Assembly: GCA_035048495.1 (NCBI GenBank)
Contig: CM068553.1
Location: 11,835,259-11,899,258, forward strand
DNA: 64,000 nucleotides
Direction of reading: 5' to 3'
From: Euptelea pleiosperma
Lineage: Eukaryota; Streptophyta; Magnoliopsida; Ranunculales; Eupteleaceae
A program made the position numbers and the translations under genes. Under the pieces are notes generated by a model. That model did not search any database. It saw only the letters and a program-made list of their open reading frames with translations, and was not told the origin of the DNA. This document shows, piece by piece, positions 44,831 through 55,770 of the stretch (within the stretch, counting starts at the first letter, position 1; every line of letters starts with the position of its first letter).

Positions 44831-47800
44831 AAAACCGCAAAACCTTAGTTGTTTGGCTGTTGCCTACCCTTTGTAATATTGATTAATATCACCCAACTGG
44901 TTAGGCCAAAAACTCCTACTTTTAATAAGATAATATATTATTAGGTTATCGTGTAGCCGAGTGTGGTTGTGACTGACTCGGTGAGTGTTGAACGTATTTG
45001 CTTTGTTGAAGCATTGTCTGAATGTAATGGGCTTTATTATGTAGTCCATAGTTCAATGGCCATGTCCATTGTTGATGGAATCGACTTGCTACTCGATTCG
45101 TAGATGTCTTTGTAATTTCTTCCTGAAATAGAATTAGAATAAGCTTTTTTTTATCTTTCTTTTCACAAGTATGTACTGTGTCTCGATCTTGACTTCTCTT
45201 CTAATCTATTGATTAGATTTAATAAAAGAAGCTTACTATTCATAGCTTGATGGTACGTATACGCTGAATGAACTTTGAATATTATTATGATTAGAATGAC
45301 GAGCACTCGATATGAACATCTCCGGCGTTGTAAATACTAAACACTGATCAGAATATATTCAGTTAACATTTTTTTAGGTAGATAAGAAAATTTATTTAAC
45401 AAAAAAAAAGAAGAAGAAAAAAGGATACACGGATACAAGCGAAAAGAGGATGCATCACAATGCATGAAGTAATCCCAACTAGGTTGGCACCCCATATCCC
45501 ACATCCATCATATGCACAATCTCTCTCCATAGAAAGGAAAAGTAGCCAAATCTAAACAAGGCGCCCTGCAAGTTACTGAATCGAAGTCAGAAAACTTAAT
45601 TTAAATATAATTTTATGTTGTAATATCGGAAAACTCAGATCTACTTGATGATACATATGTGTTTCTAAACAAAGAAATGGACAATGTTGTGAATGGTAAG
45701 TTGGAGTTGACGAAATGAGACAAAATTGCACTCAAATCAGTGAAATGCAAATATGTAAAACTAACTGTAAAATTTGAGTTATGAAGGGTGAAAGTGGTAC
45801 GTTTTGTTCCAATTCCTTGTTGCCAGGTTGGGTTCTAGGTCACAATGGATATTCTAGTTCCAAAAGCTACATAATACTTTTTTTTTTTGGGTTCTAATGG
45901 CTTATTCTCCTTTGCAGTTTTTTTCTTAATAAGAAATCACTGTAAAAGGATAATGTTTTGATAGTAATAAGGAAAGTCTCCATTATTTGATGTTTCCTTG
46001 TATAACTCTTTCCTTATTAGGTAGAACTTTAGATGTTGATGAACACATTAAAAAAGAAGGAAAAGAAGAAAACCATAAGTAAGTTTATGAACAGGAAACC
46101 TGCGATATTGTGTGTTTTACATACTAAACAAAACCTTAAGAACAGTATTTGAGGTGATAAATATGGTAAAACGTTGAAACAGACCAATCTTTTTTTGTGT
46201 GTGGGAGAAGGGGGGTTGGATGCTTACGTTAAGCCAAATCCAAGATATAAATAAAGATTACTAGTTTTAATATGTAAAGGTTAACTAATCTTAATATATC
46301 ATAACCATAGTTAGCAATTCACGAAGTGGATAAACTTCACCACTGAAAAATGCGAGTTTAAAATGATTTAGGCTAAAAAAAATGGTAAGAAAGATGAGAA
46401 CATCAAAAGATCAATAAGACAGAACTTTGGGTTTAATAAGTTTTTAGTCCAAAACTACGGATTCAAAAAAAATTACATACATACACCCATGATGATAGAT
46501 TAGGTAGTAATACTGAAACTATATGATGCTTCCCTTAAGTCTACTAATATTTCTCATTTATCAAGGTGTCCTAAGGGGTATGAATCTTTTAATTTTTTCA
46601 AAAAAAATATTTTTATATACACAAAATAGGTGACATTATAAATAAAAAGATTTTTTTTTTTTTTTTTTTAATTTTTTGAAACAAAAGTGAATTTTATTAG
46701 CAAGATTTTTTTAAAATTTTATAAAATTGGTTGTTTGGATTGTTGAATATTTCATGTCTTTTTTTGTGATGTTTTGAAAACAACGTGGTATTCAACTTTT
46801 TTTCTTCAAAAAGCTGTGTTTTAAATGGGGATTTGATAACTATGATCACAACTTCTATATTTATAATTAATCTAATCTTAATAAATAAAATAAAACATGT
46901 GATTACTCAATTAAATATGCGACGAGATACACTATAGCATATGACAACAGTCCTAATATGGATAGACAACTAAGTGTAATTGCTTAGCAAAAAACATAAT
47001 TGCTTACCAAAAAATTAATAATCAATGACAACTGTTAATTAAAGTTTGTGATGTGATACACAATAATGATACGGTGTATCTCATGCACCTTATTACTATG
47101 ATTTTCTCTCTAAAATAGAGTGGATGAGCTGAGTTTGGCTGACCTTTACCAACTACTAAAAAACAAAATCAAACTAAAAAATCTGCCCTCATCAAAGCTT
47201 CAATTTTCAAGAAATTTTTTCGTTCTCTAAAAGAACTGAAACACCTTTACAAACAAATTAAAAACATGTTTGCCATAAGAATGAATCCTTCAGAGAGATC
47301 TTCACAAACACATACCATGCTTGCATAAATTGACAATTGTGGCCTGTTTTGAAATTTGACTGAGTACTACTCTCTTACAGTCGAAGCTTTTATAGACGAA
47401 TCTACACTTAAAAGCAGAGGACCAACTGACATTTCAAGAAGAACAAGGAACAGTAAGAAGATGAAAACATGAACAAATAAGACTAAAAGAAACAACCCAT
47501 TACAGGATTTTGATCTTCGACTAGCTCGGTTATTCGAATAATCATCAGCTACCTACCATAAAGCACACAGTCGTTGCTACCCAGGTTGAGAAACGACGGC
47601 ATGCACCACCGAGCTGCGAGCTCAAAATAGTCAAACAAGAATCTGCATGTATGAAGTACTTCATTGGATTTCATGGAGAATGTTCCAAAAAACCCACCCT
47701 GAGATTTACCCAGTAGCAAGAGAAAACAAAGCGATAACCCCTAGCTACTACCTCAACTTGTATTATTAAAATGGAGCACTCACTTGAGCTGCTGAAGTCA

Positions 47801-47860
47801 ACATGGAAGACCCTTTTAAGCAATGGAATTTTCCAAAAACGACAAACTCATTGGGCGTGA
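44831..47860. other. AT-rich intergenic sequence
   Basis: No gene found. A T-rich then A-rich stretch near 45370-45425, followed by a GGATGCATCACAATGCAT block, resembles the reversed tail of a LINE-type element, but I cannot confirm it. A long T run lies near 46652-46670. Confidence 0.35.
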
Positions 47861-48215
47861 TTTCGTGAACTCATAAATCATCATCTCTTCACTCTCTTTA
47901 ATGTTTCTGTGTGAGAAGAGAGAGAGAAGAGAGAGAAGTGATATCTTACACAGTAGGAATCCTAGGAGAAAAGCTTGTGAGGTGATCAGTGCTACTTTCT
48001 GATTAAGTTTGACGTGCAGGTTCTCATTAGGGTTTGGTTTTTGATTTTTTTTTACTTTATTTTAGCTTGGTTGGACCAACCAGAGAGGATCACTGCCCTG
48101 CAAAGTAAAAAAACTGCCCATACGCATGGATGGAGAGCATAGGGGAGACTGAATAATTAGGGCTTCTTAAATGTTGTTTGTGTTCGAAGATAACATCATT
48201 CACAGGTGAAATACT
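47861..48215. other. GA-rich tract of leader-like texture
   Basis: GAGAAGAGAGAGAGAAGAG (about 47911-47935) and the following sequence resemble a plant 5' leader, but no supported coding region follows on either strand. The 143-codon frame at 48219-48650 has no recognised motif. Confidence 0.25.
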
Positions 48216-48805
48216 CATGTGACTGCATTATATGCTTCTACTCCAAGTCCAACCTCCATACTTCCCGCCTCAACCCTACTTCTCTTGGTCAATATCCCAT
48301 TTACTCCACGATATATTCACGAGATTTTGAAATCAAGACCTAGAGTTGGACTGAGTCAATCACCAGGTTGGGTCAAAATAGTTGACCAGGTCGAGCAAAT
48401 GTCTGGTTTCTATACCATCTTTCTAGATCGGGCAATCCGGATCTGGATCCGGATCAGTGGCCAGCGAGACTATCCTGAAATGGGGTTGTCTCACCCGAGA
48501 TGCACTGTTCATGAAGAACGTCCCTCATGTCATCTCGAGCGAGACTATCCGAGACAAGCAATCCACCATCCGATCAGAATCAGGATCCGCGCCCACCAAT
48601 CTAGCCTCCCCATCCCGAGATTTGCAACCATGTTCTATGTATCTATATAACAAAACAGCTCAGTTATCTTCTCTTATCTTATCCTGCTTCATAAGATAAA
48701 GAGTGGTTGAGATCAAATCCATCCATCTAATGTGGACGGTTAGATTTCAGTCATTCAATCCCCCTCATTTATTCAGCCACTCTCACTCATTTGAACCCCC
48801 GCACG
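48216..48805. other. Unassigned intergenic sequence
   Basis: Contains imperfect repeats of GCGAGACTATCC (48467 and 48539). No convincing gene. Confidence 0.3.
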
Positions 48806-49045
48806 CAACAGATTAAAAATTTGAAATTCAAAATTTGAATTTTAGTGCCATCATTTTCTATTATTTTATGTTATTTTCATTAATTTTGCCCCTGTGCATT
48901 ACAAACCATTATACTAGCCGTTGTAATGGAAAAAAAACGGTAACGCCCCCAGTCTGTTATACCGTTTGAGGGCTGAAGGCACCCAATTTTTGCAAACGCT
49001 TTTGTCGGAGAGTGCCATGGGCATGGGGCATTTACTAGTACTTCA
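48806..49045. repeat. Fragments of two dispersed families
   Basis: Bases 48810-48985 resemble part of the AACGG-rich hAT family (AAATTTGAATTT, GTTGTAATGG, AACGGTAACGCCCCC). They are followed at 48995-49040 by the inverted end of the 21497/28660 repeat (CAAACGCTTTTGTCGGAGAG, then GTGCCATGGGCATG). Confidence 0.45.
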
Positions 49046-50419
49046 ACAAATTAAGACTTCAAATTTTAAATACTGAAGTTTGACGCAACCAAGTAATATT
49101 CCGTCTCAAATTTGGCAGTCATGCACCAAAGTTAGGATTACCTGTGTGACCATGACTCGGTATGTGACCTAGCTGGGTCGACTTGGGGCAACTTGGCTCG
49201 GGCTGAGACTTGAGTCTATCGACCAAAAGTGGATAAGATAGCCGTTGGCATAAGTGTTCAATTTCTCATGAGATGAAGATGTGAAGAGAAATAGCCCAAA
49301 AGTGGAAAAGAGAATGGATGGGGTAAGAGGGCACATTCCCTGCAAGGGAATGCTTGCAGCAGCCACAAAGGAGACAGCCATTTCTTTGTTTTACTGATTG
49401 ATGTTTCACTCTTTGTGGGCCCACTTATGAAAAAGAAAAGAGAAGCAAATAAAGGGAGGAGACTTGACTTGGACGTTGGACGGTCTTCTCTTCCATCCAT
49501 TTTGTTCTTTGTTTTCAACTCTTCCCACAACTTCACGTCCCTATCTATGCTTTTCTGTTAACCTTCCTTAGACGGACCCTCTTCTTCCTTTTTTTGGCTA
49601 CTACATTATCTTAATGGATAATATTAATTATGTCTGCGTGTGAGTGTGAGAGAGCTAGATCCCTTGACAAGGAAGAGACCATACCTACCATAAAAATAAA
49701 AAAAAATAAAAAAAATAAAAAAAAACCCGCTATCGAAACGCCATGTGCCCCATGTGTAAACGTTTTGAGGTGTTTTTTTATAGTTTTATAAGGAAAATGG
49801 GAGTATTTTGTGTAAATACTTTCAAATATTTTTGTACGTAGTGTAATACATGACACGTGGCGCGCTCGTTGAAGAGAGTCAATCCTGGGTGGTGGTACCC
49901 TCATTATATAAAAGAACATCTCCTTATTCCTAGCAAGAAAAGAGCATCTTCTCATTGCATTTTCATTGGGGTGGTGGGTACTTGAAAGTGTAGGATTTTA
50001 GTAGGTTTTCATGTCTACCTTAAAGGATACATTGGTATTTCCTTTGATCAAGTAATTAAAATTTACGCTTTATTATTATTATTAGTAGTCGTAGTAGTAG
50101 TAAAAGTAGTATTGTACTAGTATTAGTATATAGTATTTCGCGCTGGAGTCAAAGATTCGGACACCCTTGGATATGTACCACAGGTATGTCGAGGTACAAA
50201 AAGTGTACGTACTCCAACATGTGAGAAATGCACGCAAATCCAGGTACATCTGAATCTTTTGTGGCATGACTTTTATTTTACTCTTTATTATTATTATTAT
50301 TAATTATTAGTGGTCGTAGTATTTTTAAGACATGTGTTCTCTTTAATGTTCAGATCAGCTCTACATGGAGGGAGGTCAACTTTAGTGCGGATTGTTAGGC
50401 TAACAAGGGCTGTATCATT
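49046..50419. other. Unassigned intergenic sequence
   Basis: Includes A-rich tracts near 49690-49730 and (TTA)n/(GTAGTA)n-like tracts near 50070-50110 and 50285-50310. No gene recognised. Confidence 0.35.
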
Positions 50420-50427
50420 AGTGGGAT

Positions 50428-50813
50428 CTATGTTCTAAAACTCGGAACTCGGACTCGGCTCGGAAGTCCATTGGGCCTAGTCACCTCGATGACTTGGGAG
50501 TCGACTCGGCGAGTCATTAAATTGATTATTGTTTATTTAAATATATAAAAAATAAAATTTATTAAGAAAACTTTGAAAATAGGAAACAAATACAAAAAAA
50601 CATTTAGAAAATCAGAAAAAAAATTTGAATTTTGATTGTACTCGGCCTTTAAACGGGTGACTCGGCTGAACTATGAGTCAACTCGGACGACTGTCCGAGT
50701 CAACTCGCTAGAATATGCAAATCCGAGTTTGTATGCCGAGTCGACTCGAAATACGATCGAGTCGAGTCGAGTCGGCCGAGTCCCGAGTCGACTCGGCGAG
50801 TTTTAAAACATAG
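50428..50813. mobile_element. hAT MITE (CGAGTCGACTCGG family), perfect 8-bp duplication
   Basis: A 386-bp element with ends CTATGTTCTAAAACTCGG and CGAGTTTTAAAACATAG. It is flanked by identical AGTGGGAT (50420-50427 and 50814-50821). Both subterminal regions are filled with GAGTCGACTCGG-type palindromes around an AT-rich core. A relative lies at 56576-56938. Confidence 0.85.
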
Positions 50814-50821
50814 AGTGGGAT

Positions 50822-51280
50822 AGTAGGCCAGGTTTCTCAAAGAGCTAGAGGAACTGGATAGGTCATAGGTCATACTTCCGATTTAATTTGCTTAGTTTCT
50901 CCCAGGGGTGAGGTTTGCAGATGATTGTTGGTTGTTGGGGTGCCAACCTTGTTGGGATGCCTTCATCCGTTGTGATCCTTTATCACTCCCCGTATATAAC
51001 TCGAGGTGCAGCCCAAGCCCCAAAATTACATGGACCCTATATATGAAGCCTGAAAGGTGTACGTGGAGATATTTTTCCCACTAGTATGGGCCCTACTCCT
51101 ATCATAATAGCTAATCAAGATCCTAGCTCTAATCAAATCTTCTAAATATTTAGCAGCTGGTCAACTTAATTATCAAAGCAAGTGGAATCTCAAAGAAATA
51201 TAGAAACTGCTATTCCCTCCATATATACAAGATATCTCCCATAATTCTTGTGTGTGTACGTATGTGTGTGCCGGTTCTTG
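50822..51280. other. Unassigned intergenic sequence
   Basis: Nothing recognised. Confidence 0.3.
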
Positions 51281-51282
51281 CC

Positions 51283-51365
51283 AAAGCTAATCCGCTCGGC
51301 ATCCGACATGTACCCACGAACCGTGTTGTGACGGATACATCTGGGATGTAGAGCGGATTAGCTTC
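51283..51365. other. Imperfect hairpin, about 80 nt
   Basis: AAGCTAATCCGCTC (51284-51297) pairs with GAGCGGATTAGCTT (51351-51364). Pairing continues inward through CATCC/GGGATG and ATGTA/TACAT, giving a stem of roughly 30 bp with a short loop. The size suits a small-RNA precursor or a tiny transposon remnant; neither is shown. Confidence 0.45.
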
Positions 51366-51799
51366 AACCTTGAAGCTAAGGCTGTTCAGCAACAAGCTCT
51401 GGTTCCTGGATGCGACATAACATCAAATATGGTGTTTGTTGGTTGTCAACATTTGAATTTCTTCCTTGGTCATTTTCTTTTTGACCCCTAAAATTAACAG
51501 TCGACTATGATCAATGTTAGGTCCTGTTTGGACATTGCACCACAAGGAATCCATTAATTAGGTAGTCAATCTAAATCAGCGTCGTCTTAATTAACCTCGG
51601 AACGTTACTTTCATTTCGAAAACCATATAAAACAAGCACCTCATAATGATTAATGAAGACGGACCACAGCTTTCTGATTTTCATCTATCCATTCTGTCCC
51701 TTTTATATATATATATAGTACAAGTTCTTTCTTCACCTGCACTCCACGCTTTCTTACCTATAACATGCTACTGTAAATTATGATTTTAGAGGAACCAAA
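51366..51799. other. Unassigned intergenic sequence
   Basis: A GGTCCTGTTTGG motif at about 51523 resembles one end of the 35017-type element, without a partner. Confidence 0.3.
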
Positions 51800-52025
51800 A
51801 CTGTCATTCGATGTGAATTATCAGCCTGTTAGTGATTTCTAGCTGTTGGATTCAAGCCTTTTTTTTTCATCATGCGCTCGGAATGCACTCATGGGCATGT
51901 TCATAAAGTCCATGATAAGAAAAATTGATCAAAGTCAACAGTTATAGATCACCAATCAGACTGAGGTCTATAGGTGCACCAAGGGGTTGGCCAAACATTC
52001 ATGGGTCAGTGGGCCCGAGTTGTCA
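51800..52025. mobile_element. Mutator-like MITE, diverged
   Basis: TCAGCCTGTTAGTGATTTCT and AGCTGTTGGATTCAAGC are mirrored by GATCACCAATCAGACTGAGG and GGTTGGCCAAACATTCATGG. Same layout as the G-box family, with a different core (CATGGGC...). Confidence 0.5.
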
Positions 52026-52527
52026 TTTTTTGGGAGGGTCGTGAATCAAGCTTGCAAATATGAATTGGGTTAGTACGTGTTCAGGTGAGAATAGGAAGCT
52101 TGAGCCGAAAGAGGAATTGATCCACTTGATTGTTGGGCGTAATTTTTGCGGCAAGGGATAAAGCTACTTTGGGTCTTGTCCAAATTTCAATTCCCAGCAG
52201 TTTTCCTATATTTCTACTGCAAAGATTCAACTTTACAAAGTAAATATGATGAACCTTAAATCAATCATGCTCAACCATGCTTGTTGCCAATGCCTTCTTG
52301 GCACAGTGGTCAGTGGTGGCACGTGTTGAGAAGAAAAAAATAATAAACAATCAAAAGAACAGAGATGCAATCACCCACAACACAGAGATTTACGTCCCTC
52401 TAGATCGAGGTACAGCCATAGATCCACACTGATCGGTTCCACTATGCTCTGGGGCAAAAAAGAAACACTCAGAATACAATGAATGATCGTTTCTGATCAA
52501 CCAGGGTATATATAAACCCAAGATGAA
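52026..52527. other. Unassigned; possible LTR fragment
   Basis: AACACAGAGATTTACGTCCC near 52380 resembles a U5 segment common in plant LTR retrotransposons. No further structure found. Confidence 0.3.
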
Positions 52528-53075
52528 AGTTGCACCCCACCATTATTCGTCTTGGTAAATATTTACCGTGGATCCATATTTTCTTGCAGTTTGAGCTACT
52601 AATGTTTGGAGGCAAAAAATGGCTGCAAACATTAGTAGCTCATGTCGGTTTATTTTTCATCCTTCGCTCACTGCCCATGATGACCGCCCTAATGACTGCC
52701 CACAATATGAGCCACATGGCATACTCTTAGAAGACTCTGACCATATTGATGTTTGGCCAATCCCTTGATGGGCTTACAAGCCAAAACTCAACCTAATTAG
52801 TTATTTCAAATATTTGAGTGTGATCTTGGCCCGGCCCTTAATTAGACGAGCCTTACATAGTTGGGCCCGGCCCGGCCCGGCCATAAGGGCTTGAAATAAA
52901 AAAATAAATAAAAAAAACAAATAAAAAAAAACATCTTTTTATTAGGCTTTCAAAAGGTAGGACAGGCGGGTCCCCTTAGAAGAGGGCCCGATTGACACTC
53001 CCCTAGTGCCGAGAACTCTGTGGTTGTCAATGGCTTCGTTGACAGCCCGCTGTCATCAAAGTTTTACTCGGTCAA
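52528..53075. repeat. Composite repeat duplicated at 60.7 kb
   Basis: Bases 52540-52810 (CACCATTATTCG..., TGGATCCATA..., TTTGGAGGCAAAAAA..., then a half MITE with GAGCCACATGGC) match 60712-61030 in order. At about 52825-53006 is the right part of a GGCCC-rich element ending GATTGACACTCCCCTAG, the same end as 60702. Bases 53007-53075 are an inverted match to about 59588-59665. Confidence 0.6.
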
Positions 53076-53217
53076 GCCACCCCTTCAGATCCGATAGATA
53101 ACATTAGGTTTGCATCTGGGAATCGTGATTTGATAAGCTATCATCAGTCAGTTGATCAACCAATCCAATATTTATTATTATGCACATGTTAACAAGGAAA
53201 TATATATTATGGTCTTT
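53076..53217. repeat. GATCCGATA/CCAATCC dispersed repeat
   Basis: Related to 20540-20658 and 53500-53660. Confidence 0.4.
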
Positions 53218-53496
53218 TAGAAATACCCCCTTGAAATTTGAAAGTAATTTGTAATACCACCTTATACTTTCAAACTTCAGGATTACCCCCTTGACCTAGT
53301 TTAATTTGACTAACATTAAAATGTGACATGCAGCTGTTAATGCACTTATGAAAGGCCCATAATAACGACATGTGATTCAAGTCCGTTTTAACTGAAGTCA
53401 ACCACTGTTAAACTAGGTCAAGGGATAATCCTAAAGATTGAAAGTACAAGGGGGTATTACAAATTACTTTCAAATTTCAGAGGGGTGTTACTAATT
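53218..53496. mobile_element. Long-TIR MITE (GGGGTATTAC family)
   Basis: Left arm: AGAAATACCCCCTTGAAATT, then TGAAAGTAATTTGTAATACC. Right arm: GGGGGTATTACAAATTACTT, then CAAATTTCAGAGGGGTGTTA. Pairing continues through CTTTCAA/TTGAAAG and TTGACCTAGTTT/AAACTAGGTCAA. The arms are about 110 bp, so the whole element folds into a hairpin. TTTA flanks both ends but is too short to classify it. Confidence 0.7.
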
Positions 53497-53850
53497 TAAC
53501 AGATGATCAAATCATCTCAATGTTAAGTCCCCTCAATCCGATCCAATAAGCTTCGATTGTTTATCAAATCGGATCGGGATCGTCAAATCGTGAACCAGAT
53601 AAGCTATTGGCTCAGTTTTGGATAATTCCTAATTTGACGATCCATTGACAACCCTACTATCGATATGGTACACATTGTCATGTGGAAATCCGATTCGATA
53701 AATCCAAGCTAGCCATCCATCTGATAAACGACCATTTGATGTTGCCACGTGGATAGGGTGAAACTTGCCTATAGAGAGGGTGACCTTTTGTTTTCATTTG
53801 TAAATGCCTAATTATCCTTTTTCTTTCCAAATGAGTAGGGTATTTTCGTA
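53497..53850. repeat. Inverted copy of GATCCGATA-type repeat
   Basis: CAATCCGATCCAATAAGCTT and GATAAGCTATTGG, ending GATCCATTGACAACCCTA at about 53657. This mirrors the GGCTGTCAATGGA start near 20541. The rest is unassigned. Confidence 0.45.
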
Positions 53851-53854
53851 AAGA

Positions 53855-54105
53855 GATGTTAAATGTTTGGCCCACCTTTGGTGAACCAACACACCAAAAA
53901 TCAGCCTGAAAGGTGATTCCTAGCCATTTGATTTTAGCATTTGTTTTCAACATGGGCTTGGAACCCAACTTTTTACCATGGGCCTCCTCATGAAGCCCAT
54001 TATTTAAAAACTGCTCAAATTTAACAGCTTGAAATCACCTATGAGGTTGATATTTTAAGTCTGTGACCAAACATTCATGGGGCCATTTGATCTACCCCTG
54101 AAGCA
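53855..54105. mobile_element. Mutator-like MITE, diverged
   Basis: ATGTTTGGCCCACC, AAAAATCAGCCTGAAAGGTG and ATTCCTAGCC are mirrored by AGCTTGAAATCACCTATGAGG and CAAACATTCATGGGGCC around a GGGC-containing core. Termini are not exact. Confidence 0.5.
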
Positions 54106-54530
54106 CGTGTGATCCTTGTGACCCCTGCATGTCTAATCATCAGACCATTGCTCAGATCTCCATCGAGCTGAAAAGAACGGTGGACAACAAGCAGCTCGTG
54201 TCACATATATATATGATACAAATGACGAGGATCATATAATAATTCTACATGTACACAACCATAGGACCATAAGACCGTGATCCAGACCCATATTTACATA
54301 CTTGTAAGGAGCACTCAACGGTGGATACGAATGTAATGAGCATTCAACGGTTGATATAAATTAAAAACATGTTTTTCAATGAGCATTCAACGGTGGATAC
54401 GAATGTTTACATACTTGTAAGTCTGCAAACGTATGCATATATACTAGATTTCTCCCCTCTTCCTACTCGAACAAAAAACAGCAAAAAAAATTTGTAACAG
54501 GTCATGATGCTGTCAAGAACACAAGATAGT
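54106..54530. repeat. Unassigned; short tandem-like block at 54310-54410
   Basis: GAGCA(C/T)TCAACGGT(G/T)GATA occurs three times (about 54310, 54340, 54381), two of them followed by CGAATG. Nothing else recognised. Confidence 0.4.
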
Positions 54531-54533
54531 ATA

Positions 54534-55150
54534 TCAACGATCAAAAGGTCCTGTAGGATCGAGCTGTTTGCAGAGGCCAAGATACCAAAGATAAAGTACT
54601 CGACCCTTTGCACCCGTACGATGATTCTTGGTGTGCTTGCAACAGTACTTCAAGGCTGCAACAACCAAGCATTTGGCCCAAGAACAAGAAAAGCCAATTG
54701 ATTGATTTTTTTCTTCTCCGACATCACAGGTTTCATACTGTTGGGTTGATGGCAATGCGTACAGACAGGAAGAACCGGAGACATCCACCATTTGGGCCGG
54801 GGCCCGCTCATGCAATGAGCTCTTGTTTACCATGATGAAAGATCCAATCTCCATGAACTTTCCTTCCAGTTCAAACACAATTGTGATCCGGTTCTCGCAG
54901 TTCTTGCACTGAACTTCACCTGGTATATGCTCCGTATGCCCATTGATTTAAGATATAAGCCAGGCTGTAAACAGTGGCACGGTGATCTGTGGCGCATGGA
55001 AAACGGAACCGGCACAATATCGCTCTTCCCACCTCGAGGACCTTGCGTTGGGTTACGACGGAAGAGCCGCAAGTCGATCGTCATCAAATTCTTCACTGCT
55101 TGAGGAACCATCATGGTTCTTTCTCTGTGATCTATACATTTCGTTTACCA
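54534..55150 (-). pseudogene. DUF7086-type plant protein, frameshifted pseudogene
   Basis: Minus-strand frames carry, in order, the blocks I know from plant DUF7086 proteins. An ATDHRATVYSL-like piece is in one frame. GEVQCKNCENRITIVFELEG, KFMEIGSFI and NKSSLHERAP are in another. An INWLFLFLGQMLGCC block is only in a third frame. LKYCCKHTKNHRTGAKGRVL and LGLCKQLDPTGPFDR return to the second frame and end in a stop at 54534. At least four frame changes are needed within 600 bp, too many for sequencing error, so the copy is broken. The amino-terminal start (MVNEMYRSQRK...) runs into a stop after 32 codons. The family's molecular role is unknown to me. It lies among MITEs and has no partner genes. 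Confidence 0.75.
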
Positions 55151-55485
55151 TGGCTTTGATTCTTGAATGGGTTTCAAGAGAGAAATCAAGACACGGTTAG
55201 ACGAACGTGGGGACTGGGGAGAGAGAAGAGAGAATGCAAGAAATAGGAGAGAAGGAGAAGAAGACAACATGTTGGATCAATATCGAACGGTCCTCTTTTA
55301 TAACCTTTTGAAAGATAGAGATGAGACAGTTTTATTTGAATTACAGTTGTTGGGATCAAATATTGCCTAGTCAAATCTCTTTCTTTATCTAACGGCTTCT
55401 TGAGAAAATTGAGAGATCTCCGGCTCTCGTAAGTTATTTGTTGACTTATGCTCCTGTACTCCAGGGAGTTGAGTTGCAACTCTAC
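55151..55485. other. Unassigned; region upstream of the pseudogene
   Basis: GA-rich (GGGGAGAGAGAAGAGAGAA near 55215 on plus), leader-like for a minus-strand gene if read as CT. Probably the former promoter or leader of the DUF7086 pseudogene. Confidence 0.35.
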
Positions 55486-55487
55486 TC

Positions 55488-55722
55488 CCACACTCGCATT
55501 CCGGATGCAGTGGATGCAAAGGACCATTTCGTTGATAGATAATTTGTACCCAAAAAACATGCTTGAATCCAACGTCTAAAATCAATCCTAAAACAAATGC
55601 TAAATTCTACGGCTAGAGGTAACCAATCAGGCTGATTGTTTTTACATGTATCTACCAAGAGGTGGGCTAAACATCCATGTGGTTTGTGAGTCCAAATAAA
55701 CATGCGTTGTGTAGGGTCATTA
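55488..55722. mobile_element. Diverged MITE related to 35380-35700
   Basis: Shares GATGCAGTGGATGCAAAGGA-like and CCCAAAAAACATGCTTGAAT blocks with the 35.4-kb copy. It ends with ACCAATCAGGCTGATTGTTT and GGGCTAAACATCCATGTGG. The left arm is shortened. Confidence 0.55.
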
Positions 55723-55770
55723 CAGTCATCTGTATCTAAAATTTTCCCCGAATATGGAAGGGTGATAGCG

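Noticed and set aside
48219..48650. 143-codon open frame
   Set aside because: No recognisable domain, repetitive Arg/Ile/Ser composition from GATCCGGAT-like sequence, and no supporting start context or neighbours.
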